Assembly: GCF_016863475.1 (NCBI RefSeq)
Contig: NZ_BOOY01000032.1
Location: forward strand, 1-64,000
Length of the DNA stretch: 64,000 nt
Reading direction: 5' to 3'
Source: Spirilliplanes yamanashiensis
GTDB taxonomy: Bacteria; Actinomycetota; Actinomycetes; Mycobacteriales; Micromonosporaceae
A program made the translations under genes and the position numbers. Each line of letters begins with the position of its first letter. The stretch's first letter is position 1. The notes beneath the pieces were generated by a model. It made no database searches and was not told the origin of the DNA. It was given only the letters and a program-made list of their open reading frames with translations. Of the stretch, positions 33,300-41,658 are shown in pieces.

Positions 33300-34465
33300 G
33301 CGGTCACCGGCGCGGGCCTCCGCCCGGTCGTCAGGTGCAGCACCAGCAGGGCGACGGCGAGCGCGAGCAGGATCGGCCCGAGCAGGCCGGCCCGCTCGCC
33401 CGCCCCGCCCAGCGCCAGCCCGATCCCGGCCGGCACCAGCGCCCCGCCGAGCGCCGCCGCGCCGACCTGCACGCCGATCGTCCGGTCCGCGTGCGCCGCG
33501 CCGACCCGGTCCGCCGTGGTGAGGATGAGCAGCGGGAACACCGGCGCCGCCGCGAACCCCAGCACCGCCAGGCCCAGCACGCTGAGCGCGGCCACCCCCG
33601 GCACCGCCACCAGCGCCGCCCCCGCCACCAGGGCGACCAGGCAGCCCAGCAGGACGGTGCGGCTGCCCACCCGCTCCGACACCGGCCCGAACACGATGCG
33701 CCCGGCGAACAGCATCGCCCAGTACAGCGACACGCACAGCCCGGCCGCCCCGGCGGACAGCCCGCGCGCCTCGGTGAGCAGCAGGAACGCCCACAGCCCG
33801 GCGCCCGCCTCGATCGCCACGTACAGCGCGAACACCAGCGCCCCCAGCCACACCGCGGGCAGCCGCAGCGTGGACCCGCCGGACCGGTCGTGCGCCTCGG
33901 GCGGCGGCGCGGTCCGCGCCCACCGGCGGGCGGTCAGCGCGAACGCCGTCGCCAGGGCCGCCTGCGCCACCGCCACGGTCACGTACCCCCACCGCCACGA
34001 CCAGCCCGCCAGCAGCACCCCGGTCATGATCAGCGGGCCGATGGCCACGCCCAGGCCGAAGAACGCGTGCATCCAGTTCATGTGCCGGGCCCCGAACGCC
34101 GACGCCGCGTACGCGTTCAGCCCCGAGTCGATCGCGCCCGAGCCCAGGCCCAGCACGAACGCGACGGCCACGGTCAGCGCGAAGACGCCCGAGGAGGCGT
34201 ACCCGGACAGCGCCAGGCAGGCCAGGCCGGTGCTGCCGGCCAGCAGCGCGCCCACCCCGAGGCGGCGCAGCGTGAACCCGGCCGCCACGCTCGACGCCAG
34301 GTAACCGGCCGTGCCCGCCACCAGCAGCAGGCCGACCGCCGACGTGGGCACGCCGAGCGACTCCGCCATCGACGGCCAGCCGACGCCGAGCAGGCCGTCG
34401 GGCAGGCCGAGGCTGACGAAGCCGAGGTACGCGAGCAGCAGCAGGGAGCCGCGGGTGGAGGGCAT
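33296..34465 (-). CDS. MFS transporter
   Basis: The product has 389 residues from the ATG at 34465. Twelve hydrophobic segments are visible, from LLLLAYLGFVSLGLPDGLLG to LGPILLALAVALLVLHL. The DGLLGVGWPSMAESLGV start and the SGAIDSGLNAYAA segment resemble the FucP/YbjJ-like sugar or drug branch of the superfamily. Substrate unknown. No regulator is adjacent. Confidence 0.9.
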   Translation of the reverse strand: MPSTRGSLLLLAYLGFVSLGLPDGLLGVGWPSMAESLGVPTSAVGLLLVAGTAGYLASSVAAGFTLRRLGVGALLAGSTGLACLALSGYASSGVFALTVAVAFVLGLGSGAIDSGLNAYAASAFGARHMNWMHAFFGLGVAIGPLIMTGVLLAGWSWRWGYVTVAVAQAALATAFALTARRWARTAPPPEAHDRSGGSTLRLPAVWLGALVFALYVAIEAGAGLWAFLLLTEARGLSAGAAGLCVSLYWAMLFAGRIVFGPVSERVGSRTVLLGCLVALVAGAALVAVPGVAALSVLGLAVLGFAAAPVFPLLILTTADRVGAAHADRTIGVQVGAAALGGALVPAGIGLALGGAGERAGLLGPILLALAVALLVLHLTTGRRPAPVTA

Positions 34466-34498
34466 GCCCCCGATCCTGCCCCACGGCACTTACACCTG

Positions 34499-35170
34499 TC
34501 AGTGCAGCAGGAGCTCGCCGAGGGCGCTGCGCGCCTCCACCACGTACCCGGGACCGCCCAGGCCGGGGCGCGCGGCCCGGGCCGCGCCGCGGACGACGAC
34601 CGGCACCCCCGGCGGCGCCCACACCTCGGCCCGGCCGATGCCGGCGGCGAGCCACACCCGCCCCGCCACCGCCGCCGGACGCGGCAGGAACAGCCGCAAC
34701 CGGCCCGCGCCGCCCACCACCGCGACCCCCGTCAGCGCGGCCGCGGCCAGGTCGAGCAGCACCTCCCCCGCCCCCGCCCGCAGCAGCAGCGCCCACCGCA
34801 CGCCGGCGTGCAGGGTGATCTCCACGGCGTCCGGACCGGCCGCCCCCGTCGGCCGCAGCGCCGCCCGCACCAGCCCGCCCCGCGACCCCACCACCGGGCG
34901 CACGCCGCCGCCCGCGGGCGTGGTCACCCGGTAGAGGTCGCCCGCGAGGTCGGCGGCCCGCACGGTCACCGTGGCCGCCGGGCTCACCAGTTCGAACTTG
35001 GCGAACCGGCCGCCGTCGCCGCGCCCGCGCGCCACGTGCCCCGGCGGCTCCGGGACACCCACCGGAACCCGCTCGTCACAGCCCGCGGCGGCCAGCGCCA
35101 GCGCCGCCCCGAACCACCCGCGGCGGGTCAGACGGGCCGTCCCGAGGCGGCAACGCTGCGCAGTGGGCAC
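34499..35170 (-). CDS. Predicted lipoprotein with possible twin-arginine signal
   Basis: The product has 223 residues from a GTG. The signal region LTRRGWFGAALALAAAGC combines a twin-arginine-like TRRGWF with a lipobox-type AAAGC. The mature protein is beta-rich with many short strands (VEITLHAGVRWALLLRAGAGEVLLDLAAAALT), recalling self-repeating beta-helix or DUF4097-like surface proteins. It has no named family. Its start could be further upstream, but that region is Arg/Ser-rich and looks non-coding. Confidence 0.6.
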   Translation of the reverse strand: MPTAQRCRLGTARLTRRGWFGAALALAAAGCDERVPVGVPEPPGHVARGRGDGGRFAKFELVSPAATVTVRAADLAGDLYRVTTPAGGGVRPVVGSRGGLVRAALRPTGAAGPDAVEITLHAGVRWALLLRAGAGEVLLDLAAAALTGVAVVGGAGRLRLFLPRPAAVAGRVWLAAGIGRAEVWAPPGVPVVVRGAARAARPGLGGPGYVVEARSALGELLLH

Positions 35171-35237
35171 GGTCGGACAACGCCAGATCGTCCGAACGGG
35201 TGACGGCGAAAACGGACTCAACGGGTTAACTGGCCGG

Positions 35238-35459
35238 ATGCGTCCTGCCGGTTTCCTCACTCTGGTCCAGCGTCGGCTCGCCTGGCTGGGCTTCATGCTC
35301 GCCGCCGTCCAGGCACCCGTCGCCGCGATCCTCGTGGACGACGCCTCGTGGCTGTTCGCCGTCGTCGTCGCCGTCCTGGTGGCCACCGTCATCCTCGCGG
35401 ACGACGCCCGCCGCCGCCAGCCGGCCGAGGTGCGGTCGCGGAACTACTCGCAGGAGTAG
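35238..35459 (+). CDS. Small two-helix membrane protein
   Basis: The product has 73 residues. Two membrane segments (LGFMLAAVQAPVAAILV and WLFAVVVAVLVATVILA) are followed by a basic hydrophilic tail (DDARRRQPAEVRSRNYSQE). It diverges from the lipoprotein gene across 67 bases. The family is not recognised. Confidence 0.6.
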   Translation: MRPAGFLTLVQRRLAWLGFMLAAVQAPVAAILVDDASWLFAVVVAVLVATVILADDARRRQPAEVRSRNYSQE

Positions 35460-35472
35460 CGCCCCCGCCCGC

Positions 35473-35910
35473 TCACGCCTCGGGGAGCGCCTCGTGGCCC
35501 GGCTCGCCGTGGGTGCGCCGGCGCTCCTTCATCTCCGCCTCGTACAGGTGCCGGCGGCCGCCCGCCAGCCCGTCCCGGGCATCCCGCTCGATCGCGCGGA
35601 ACACCGACCAGTACGCGTCGTCGTAGTCCTCGACGATCTGGAACGTCCACCGCCCCGCGATCACGTTGCGGCCGATCAGCTCGCGCTCGATCCGGTCCGC
35701 CACGGCGTCGTGCCCGGCCTTGCGGAACAGCTCCACCGCGTCGTCCAGCTGCAGGTCGGCGTGGCCGGTGAGCTGGTGCAGGGAGTACAGGTGGCCGCGC
35801 ACCCGCTCGGTGGTCTCCAGCGCCTCGCTCAGCTTGCCGAGCGCCTGCACCGTCGCGTCGTCCAGTCCGGCCGGCCGCCGGTGCGCCTCGTCGGGTCCCT
35901 CGTTCGTCAC
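35473..35910 (-). CDS. Conserved actinobacterial protein, function unknown
   Basis: The product has 145 residues from a GTG. It is mostly helical: VQALGKLSEALETTERVRGHLYSLHQLTGHADLQLDDAVELFRKAGH, then GRNVIAGRWTFQIVEDYDDAYW. A charged C-terminus rich in His, Glu and Arg follows. The pattern is well conserved in actinomycetes as far as memory serves, but it has no assigned role. Confidence 0.7.
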   Translation of the reverse strand: MTNEGPDEAHRRPAGLDDATVQALGKLSEALETTERVRGHLYSLHQLTGHADLQLDDAVELFRKAGHDAVADRIERELIGRNVIAGRWTFQIVEDYDDAYWSVFRAIERDARDGLAGGRRHLYEAEMKERRRTHGEPGHEALPEA

Positions 35911-36013
35911 GCCTAGCGGGTTACCCCGCGGCCCGCCTCCCATTCCCGGTTCAACCGAGCTGCACCGATCGGGCGTACCGGCGGCAACCCGAGCGCCGCT
36001 AAATTTCTCACCC

Positions 36014-36367
36014 ATGATGGGCCTTTTCGGCGGCCTGGCCGCACGCGCCGCGAACCGTTCCGCGCTGTCCGCCCTGCACGGGCTGATGGCCTCGATCGGC
36101 TATTCCGGACTGTCCACCGCCCGCAAGATGCCGGCCCTGCTCGCCTCCGTCGACCAGCACGCCGCGGCGATCCGGGAGAGCCTCGAGGGCGACGCCCGGC
36201 CGCTCAGCGTCGTCGCGCTGGCCGCGTACGCCGAGGGCGTGCGCGACGCGGCGTACCGGCACGGCTGGCGCGCCCCGTCCGGCGCCATCGACTGGTCGAC
36301 CGACGACTGGGTGCTGCACCGCCTGCTGGCCGTGTGCCTGCTCGGCCACGCCCTGCACACCGCCTGA
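36014..36367 (+). CDS. Small helical protein, possibly DUF6401 family
   Basis: The product has 117 residues (ATG at 36014 or 36017). The sequence ARKMPALLASVDQHAAAIRESLEGDARPLSVVALAAYAEGVRDAA then IDWSTDDWVLHRLLAVC resembles a family labelled DUF6401, described as linked to natural-product gene clusters. The match is from memory and should be confirmed. No biosynthetic cluster is adjacent here. Confidence 0.55.
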   Translation: MMGLFGGLAARAANRSALSALHGLMASIGYSGLSTARKMPALLASVDQHAAAIRESLEGDARPLSVVALAAYAEGVRDAAYRHGWRAPSGAIDWSTDDWVLHRLLAVCLLGHALHTA

Positions 36368-36401
36368 GCCGTTCCGCGGCACCCCCGCGGCGCGTGTGCC
36401 G

Positions 36402-38630
36402 TCAGCCGCAGGGGCGGCCGTCGATCGTGCAGCCCGTCGGGTCGCCCGGCAGCACGCCGCCGACCCGGAAACTGAACGTCACCGAGCCCCACGCGGGCAC
36501 CGTCGCGGTGTCGCCGGCCGGGGTGAACACGACCGTCGAGCCGTCCTGCTGCACACTGGCGCCGCGCACGTGCCGCACCGGGTTGTCGCCCGGCAGCGTC
36601 ACCGTCACCCGCCACCCGTCGGCCGCGCGCGACCCAGGGTTGTCGATGCGCACCGTGCCCTCGTAGCCGGTCAGCCCCAGCGGCACGTCGTTCGCCTCCC
36701 GGGTCAGCGTCGCCGACAGCATCGGCGGCGCCACCGGCTGCTGCGGCATCTCCGGCTCCTCCGGCCGCGGCGCGGGCGGCGGCGCGGGCGGCTCCGCCGG
36801 CGGCGGGAACGGCGGCCACACCTGCGGGTCGTCCGTACGGTCCGGCGGGATCGCACCTCCGGAACCACCGTCACCGCCGGGCGGCGCGCCCGGCACACTC
36901 GTCACCGGCGCGGCCGGCAGCGACGGCGACCACGACGGCGTCCCCGACGGCGACCCGGACGGCGACCCCTGCACCGGCACAGCCCCCGGCCGGGCCCCCG
37001 TGCTGAACGGCGGCCCGGTCGTCGGCGCGATGCTCGGCGACCCGGTGACCGGCGGACTCCCGCTCGGCCGCCCCGGCTCCTCCAGCGCGGCCCACGCCAC
37101 CCCGACCCCCACCAGCACCGCCGCGAACACCCCGCACAGCAGCGCCAGCCGCAACCGCCGCGCGGCCCGGTCGGCGGCGGCACTGGCGGCCAGCGCCCCG
37201 GACGCCTCCCGCGCCTGCTGCCGGGTGGGCTGCTGCGCCACGGGCTCGACGATCTTGGTGACGGCGAACTCGACGGTGTCACTGCTGGTGTCCCGCCCGC
37301 CGACGGCGTGCGGCTCGGCGACCGCGGCGCGGTCCGCGGTCGCGGCCTTGTCGCCGGTCGCGGGCCGGTCGAGGGTCGCGGGCCGGTCGGCGGTCGCGGC
37401 CTTGCCGGCGGTCGCGGGCCGGTCGGGGGTCGCGGGCAGGACCGTCGTTGCCGCGGGATCCGCCTCCCGGCTCGGCGCGGGGCCCGACAGGGGGCCGGCG
37501 ACGGGGCCGGTGGGTAGAAGGACGGCGCGTGGGCGCGGGGCCCCGGCGGCTGCCCCGGCCGCGAGGCTCGCCGCCGCGGAGGCGGCGAGGCGGGTCGCGG
37601 GCGGCGGGGTGTCCCGGAGGGGCCCGGCGGGGGTGACGGTGTCGTCGCGGGCCTCGGCGTGCGTGGCCGCCGACGGCGGCCGGGCCGCCGGGACGGCGAG
37701 CCGCCGGGTGACCGCCTCCCCCGGGCCGGCGGCGACCGGGCCCTCGGCCGGCGGCGCCGGCCGCTGGGCCGGGACGGCCAGGCGGTGCGTGACGGCCTCG
37801 CCGATCAGCGACGGCGACCGGCCGGAGCTGAGGTCCACCGTGGCCGTCTCCCCGACGAGCGGGGGGTGGCCGGGGGCGGCGGGCTGCCGGTGGTCGGCGA
37901 CCGGCCGAGGGCCGGCGGCGGCAGGCGAAGGGTTCCCGGCGACCGGCAGCGGGTCGGCGGCGGGCCGAGAGTCCCTGGCGGCCGGCCGGGGGCCGGCGGC
38001 GGCCGGCGGCGGGTCGGCCGCCGCCGGTCGATGGCCGGCCGCGGCGGCGGGCAGGTGGCCGGCGGCAGCAGGGTGGGCGGCGGCCGGCAGGCGTTCGGTG
38101 GTGCCGTCGAGGGACGGATCGGTGCCGGCAGCCGGTGGGCGGCCGGTAGAGAGGTCGGTGCCGTCCGCTTCCGCCTCGGCCGCGACGGTCTCGACCAGCG
38201 GGCTCCAGACGATGGGGCTCCACACCACGGGCTCGTCGAGGACGTGCTGGCCGGCGAAGGGGTTGTCCCGCAGGTCGTCGTCGACGCGGGCGGGCACCTC
38301 GGTCCAGACCGAGTGCTCTGCACTCGCGCCAGGACCGGATCCGGCGGCAGCCTCCGACCCGGCGGAGGAGTCGGCGGAGGGCTCGGCGGAGGAGTCGGCG
38401 GAGGGGCCGGCGGTCGCGGCCGTAAGTGGTTCGCCGGTCCCGTCCGGGGCCGTGGCAAGCTCGCCCTTCCCCACCACGTGCGGCGGTGCGGGGTCGGCGG
38501 CGGTGGGGGTCGGCGGGGTGGCGGGGGTGCCGGGCGCGGGCCGGTCGGGCCCGGGGGCGGTGTCCGCTGTGCCGTCATGCGGACGCGGCGTTGGTGACGC
38601 AGCGTTGTCGACAGGCCGGTCATCGGTCAT
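36402..38630 (-). CDS. Low-complexity single-pass membrane protein with extracellular CBM2-like domain
   Basis: The product has 742 residues. The first 490 are Pro/Ala/Asp/Thr-rich and almost certainly disordered, with several repeat blocks: a PATxDR/AATxDK hexapeptide, a PAAAG/H type repeat, and VWSPIVWSP. One membrane helix lies at about 493-516 (LRLALLCGVFAAVLVGVGVAWAAL). Outside follow a Pro/Ser/Gly linker and a terminal domain of about 105 residues (637-742) containing YEGTVRIDNPG, DGWRVTVTLPGD and WGSVTFSFRVGG, resembling CBM2 (cellulose- or chitin-binding) domains, with a possible Cys-Cys pair at the end. So the large tail is cytoplasmic, an unusual topology. TATAGT 7 bases before the ATG suggests a leaderless message. 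Confidence 0.75.
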   Translation of the reverse strand: MTDDRPVDNAASPTPRPHDGTADTAPGPDRPAPGTPATPPTPTAADPAPPHVVGKGELATAPDGTGEPLTAATAGPSADSSAEPSADSSAGSEAAAGSGPGASAEHSVWTEVPARVDDDLRDNPFAGQHVLDEPVVWSPIVWSPLVETVAAEAEADGTDLSTGRPPAAGTDPSLDGTTERLPAAAHPAAAGHLPAAAAGHRPAAADPPPAAAGPRPAARDSRPAADPLPVAGNPSPAAAGPRPVADHRQPAAPGHPPLVGETATVDLSSGRSPSLIGEAVTHRLAVPAQRPAPPAEGPVAAGPGEAVTRRLAVPAARPPSAATHAEARDDTVTPAGPLRDTPPPATRLAASAAASLAAGAAAGAPRPRAVLLPTGPVAGPLSGPAPSREADPAATTVLPATPDRPATAGKAATADRPATLDRPATGDKAATADRAAVAEPHAVGGRDTSSDTVEFAVTKIVEPVAQQPTRQQAREASGALAASAAADRAARRLRLALLCGVFAAVLVGVGVAWAALEEPGRPSGSPPVTGSPSIAPTTGPPFSTGARPGAVPVQGSPSGSPSGTPSWSPSLPAAPVTSVPGAPPGGDGGSGGAIPPDRTDDPQVWPPFPPPAEPPAPPPAPRPEEPEMPQQPVAPPMLSATLTREANDVPLGLTGYEGTVRIDNPGSRAADGWRVTVTLPGDNPVRHVRGASVQQDGSTVVFTPAGDTATVPAWGSVTFSFRVGGVLPGDPTGCTIDGRPCG
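37321..37438 (-). repeat. Hexapeptide-coding tandem repeat in the CBM2-like membrane protein
   Basis: About six or seven 18-base units encode PATxDR, PATAGK, AATADR, PATLDR, PATGDK and AATADR. The unit variation keeps the frame. Confidence 0.75.
38361..38408 (-). repeat. Four 12-base tandem units in the same gene
   Basis: GGCGGAGGAGTC and close variants occur four times in a row, encoding the PSADSSAE-type segment near residue 80. It is likely slippage-prone but frame-preserving. Confidence 0.8.
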
Positions 38631-38637
38631 GGCAGCG

Positions 38638-38643
38638 ACTATA
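38638..38643 (-). promoter_or_regulatory. -10 element of the CBM2-like membrane protein gene
   Basis: On the minus strand TATAGT lies 7 bases before the ATG at 38630, with no ribosome site between. Confidence 0.55.
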
Positions 38644-38809
38644 AGAGCCGGTCATGAGCACGGGACAAGGTCACTTCTCATACCGTCCAGCTACACACAG
38701 CTACATCGCGCTGGCGATGATCATTCGGCGAGTTCAGTCCAAACCGGCCGTTAGCCGACCGATTGGCCGTACGTATGGGTCTGGGATCGTCCGATCGGAC
38801 GAGTGCGGT

Positions 38810-38815
38810 TACTCT
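38810..38815 (+). promoter_or_regulatory. -10 element for a leaderless transcript (PP2C gene)
   Basis: TACTCT lies 7 bases before the ATG at 38823. Confidence 0.45.
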
Positions 38816-38822
38816 TGCCGTC

Positions 38823-40964
38823 ATGGCCGGAGCCGGCGGCCCTGTGCCCGCAATCGTGTCCGCGGTCCCCGTGCGGGATGTCGTGGCGGACGAGCGCGCC
38901 GCCGAGGCGGTCGCCGCGGGGGCCGGTGAGATGGCGCGGCTGGTGCGGGCCGCCGCGTGGGAGCGCACGCCGCTCGGGCCGGCGCACCGGTGGGATCCGG
39001 CGGTGCGGGCGACGGTCGACCTGGTGCTGGCGTCGCCGGTGGCGATGGCGTTCGCGTTCGGGGCCGACCTGACGATGGTCTACAACGACGCCTACGCGGA
39101 CCTGCTCGGCGCGCGGCACCCGGAGGCCCTGGGCCGGTGCGCGCGGGAGGTCTTCGCGGACCTGTGGGGCGAGCCGGGGGTGGGGCCGGCGCTGGAGCGG
39201 GTGTTCCGCACCGGGCGGCCGTACCTGGAGGCGGAGACGCAGCTGCCCGGCGAGTCGGAGACGGCGTTCTTCACGCAGGGCATGTCGGCGGTGCGCGACC
39301 GGCACGGCGCGATCGTGGGCGTGCTGACGGTGGCGGCGGAGACGACGCAGGTCACCCGGCGGCTGCAGACGCTCGGCGAGCTGGCGTCGTCGCTGGCGGC
39401 GACGCTGAACCTGGACGACGTGGCGCGGGTGGCGCTGGCGTACGTGACGAGTTCCTTCGACGTCGACCACGCGACGGTCGTGGTGGACGACGGCCCGTCG
39501 TGGCGGGCGGTGCGGCGGCTGCGCGGCGAGATCCTGGACGAGGCGGACGAGCGGCTGCCGCCTGTGTGGCGGCGGATGCCGGGCAACTCGCCGTCGCCGC
39601 TGGCGGAGGCGGCCGCGACGGGCGTGGCGGGCTTCACCGACGACGGCGCCCCGCTGCACCAGGTGGCGACGGACCGGCACGACCAGTGGGTACGCGCGTT
39701 CGCGGCGCTGCCGCTGGTGACGCCGTCGCTGCGCGGCGCGATCGGCATCGGGTACCGGGTGGCGCACACGTGGCGGCCGGCGGAGCGGGCGGTGCTGCGC
39801 GCCGCCGCGGAGCTGGTGGCGCAGGCGGCGGAGCGGGCGCGGCGGTTCGAGGCGCAGTACGGCACGGCGCAGCTGCTGCAGCGCAGCATGCTGCCGGAGC
39901 ACCTGCCGGAGCTGGACCGGTTCCGCATCGCGGCCCGCTACGACGTGGGCGTGGACGGCAACGCGGCGGGCGGCGACTTCTACGACGCGTTCATGCTGAC
40001 CGACGGCCGGCTGGCGGTGGCGCTGGGCGACGTGGCGGGCCACGACGTGCACGCGGCGGCGCTGATGGGCCAGGTGCGGGCGGCGCTGCGGGCGCTGGCG
40101 CTGACGGACCCGGAGCCGTCGGCGGTGCTGACGGGCCTCGACCGGCTGGTGGCGTCGCTGGGCGCGGAGGCGCGCAACACGGAGCGGTTCGTGACGGTGG
40201 TGTACGGCCTGCTGGACCCGGAGGACGCCACGCTGAGCCTGGCCAGCGCGGGGCACCCGCCGCCGGTGGTGCGGCACGCCGCGGGCCCGGTGCCGGGCGC
40301 GACGAGCCTGGTGGAGCTGCCGCCGGGCCCGCCGCTGGGGGTGGGCGGGCGGTGGCGCCCGACGGTGGTGCGGCTGATCCCGGGCGACGCGCTGCTGCTG
40401 TTCAGCGACGGGGTGATCGAGCGCCGGGGTCGCGCCCTGAGCGACGGGCTGGCCGCGCTGCAGGAGACGGTGGCGGCGGCGCCGAGCGGCGACCCGCGCA
40501 GCCTGTGCGCGCTGGCGACGCGGGCGGTGGCGGGCGCCACGGACGACGACGTGGCGGTCCTGGCGATCGAGTACGCGGTGACGCCGAGCCGGTCGGCGAC
40601 GATGGCGGCGCCGGCGGAGCCGACCGCGCCGAGCCGGGTGCGGCACTGGATGACGAGCCGGCTGCGCTCGTGGGGCGTGCCGGAGCCGGTGATCGGCGCG
40701 GCGGTGCTGTGCGCCAGCGAGCTGACGACGAACGCCCTGCTGCACGCGGGGACGGCGGCGACGGTGCACATCGACCTGAGCGCGGAGCGGCTGCTGGTGT
40801 CGGTGGCGGACACCGGCACCCGCGGCGGCGTGGTGCGGGCCCGGGCCGAGGCGCTGAGCAGCCGGGGCCGCGGCCTCGGGCTCATCGAGGAGATGAGCGA
40901 CGCCTGGGGCACGGACCCGACGGTGCGCGGCACGACGGTGTGGTTCGAGCTGCTGCTCCCCTGA
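38823..40964 (+). CDS. PAS-GAF-PP2C(SpoIIE)-HATPase signalling phosphatase
   Basis: The product has 713 residues. Domains in order: a PAS sensor (about 45-165, with MVYNDAYADLLGARHPEALG), a GAF domain (about 170-325), a SpoIIE/PP2C phosphatase (about 340-545: QRSMLPEHLP, AGGDFYDAF, GDVAGHDVHAA, FSDGVIERRG, TDDDVAVLAI) and an RsbW-like anti-sigma kinase fold (about 570-713: SELTTNALLHAG, RGRGLGLIEEM). Such proteins control sigma-factor partner switching by dephosphorylating anti-anti-sigma factors, while the ATPase domain can rephosphorylate or bind sigma. No anti-sigma antagonist gene lies in the window. It has no membrane helices and is probably cytoplasmic. Confidence 0.93.
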   Translation: MAGAGGPVPAIVSAVPVRDVVADERAAEAVAAGAGEMARLVRAAAWERTPLGPAHRWDPAVRATVDLVLASPVAMAFAFGADLTMVYNDAYADLLGARHPEALGRCAREVFADLWGEPGVGPALERVFRTGRPYLEAETQLPGESETAFFTQGMSAVRDRHGAIVGVLTVAAETTQVTRRLQTLGELASSLAATLNLDDVARVALAYVTSSFDVDHATVVVDDGPSWRAVRRLRGEILDEADERLPPVWRRMPGNSPSPLAEAAATGVAGFTDDGAPLHQVATDRHDQWVRAFAALPLVTPSLRGAIGIGYRVAHTWRPAERAVLRAAAELVAQAAERARRFEAQYGTAQLLQRSMLPEHLPELDRFRIAARYDVGVDGNAAGGDFYDAFMLTDGRLAVALGDVAGHDVHAAALMGQVRAALRALALTDPEPSAVLTGLDRLVASLGAEARNTERFVTVVYGLLDPEDATLSLASAGHPPPVVRHAAGPVPGATSLVELPPGPPLGVGGRWRPTVVRLIPGDALLLFSDGVIERRGRALSDGLAALQETVAAAPSGDPRSLCALATRAVAGATDDDVAVLAIEYAVTPSRSATMAAPAEPTAPSRVRHWMTSRLRSWGVPEPVIGAAVLCASELTTNALLHAGTAATVHIDLSAERLLVSVADTGTRGGVVRARAEALSSRGRGLGLIEEMSDAWGTDPTVRGTTVWFELLLP

Positions 40965-40976
40965 CCCGGCGCGCGG

Positions 40977-41543
40977 TCAGGGCCGCCGCCAGCCGTCGCT
41001 GTCCAGGTGCGAGCCGGCCTGGAACGCGACGACGGCGGCCACCTCGCGGGCGTCGCCGGGTCGCCCGAGCGGCACGCCGGGCCGGCGCTCGCCGTGCGGG
41101 TCCCGGTCCTCCTGGCCCGTCATGGGCGTGGCGATCTCGCCGGGAGCGACGGCGTTGACGGTGATGCCGTGCTCGGCGAGCTCCAGCGCCAGCACGGTGG
41201 TGAGCAGCCCGAGCCCGCCCTTGGCGGCGCGGTAGGGCGCCGCGCCGACGCGCGGGGCGGTCTCGTGCACGCTGGTGATGTTGACGATCCGGCCGCCGCG
41301 GCCGCCGGCGATCATCCGGTGGGCGGCGCGCTGGCTGCACAGGAACGGCGCGTCCAGGTCGACGGCGAGGACCTCGCGCCAGGTGTCGTAGCCGATGTCC
41401 AGCGCGGGGGTGCCGGTGCCGGTGCCGGCGCAGTTGACGAGCACGTCGAGGCGGCCGCGGAGCGCGTCGGCCAGCTCGTCGACGACCTGCGCCGCCCCCG
41501 GCAGCCGGCTGAGGTCGGCGTGGTGCACCTCGGCCCGCGCCAG
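40977..41543 (-). pseudogene. 3' part of a split short-chain dehydrogenase gene
   Basis: The frame runs to the TGA at 40977 and encodes HHADLSRLPGAAQVVDELAD, LDVLVNCAGTGTGTP, SVHETAPRVGAAPYRAAKGG (catalytic Tyr/Lys) and VNAVAPGEIATPMTGQEDRD. The Rossmann start with its TGxxxGIG is missing; that portion is found 9.1 kb away at 50651-50810 on the same strand. The end also looks altered: VVAF is followed directly by QAGSHLDSDGWRRP, whereas homologues recalled from this SDR group have about 25 more residues (the VTGASW..VDGG segment) in between. It is therefore very probably inactive. Confidence 0.85.
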
Positions 41544-41658
41544 TCGAGGCGCCAGTACGAGGTTTCCGCAGGCGGTCCGATCGCAGGCGGAGGGGACGGA
41601 TTCTGGGTGCGGAGTGCTGCAACGTTCCGGCCGGGCCCGCCACAGCGCCCATGAGACG

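Noticed and set aside
32604-34796. 730-codon minus-strand frame across the MFS and lipoprotein genes
   Set aside because: It is a Gly/Arg/Ala-rich shadow in another frame of the MFS gene, with no domain.
37321-37438. Possible CRISPR-like or DNA-binding repeat array
   Set aside because: The 18-base units have no unique spacers and keep the reading frame of the low-complexity protein, so this is a coding repeat.
40977-41528. Functional short SDR starting at an internal GTG (183 residues)
   Set aside because: It lacks the Rossmann nucleotide-binding start, and the missing part is found at 50651-50810 in matching frame.
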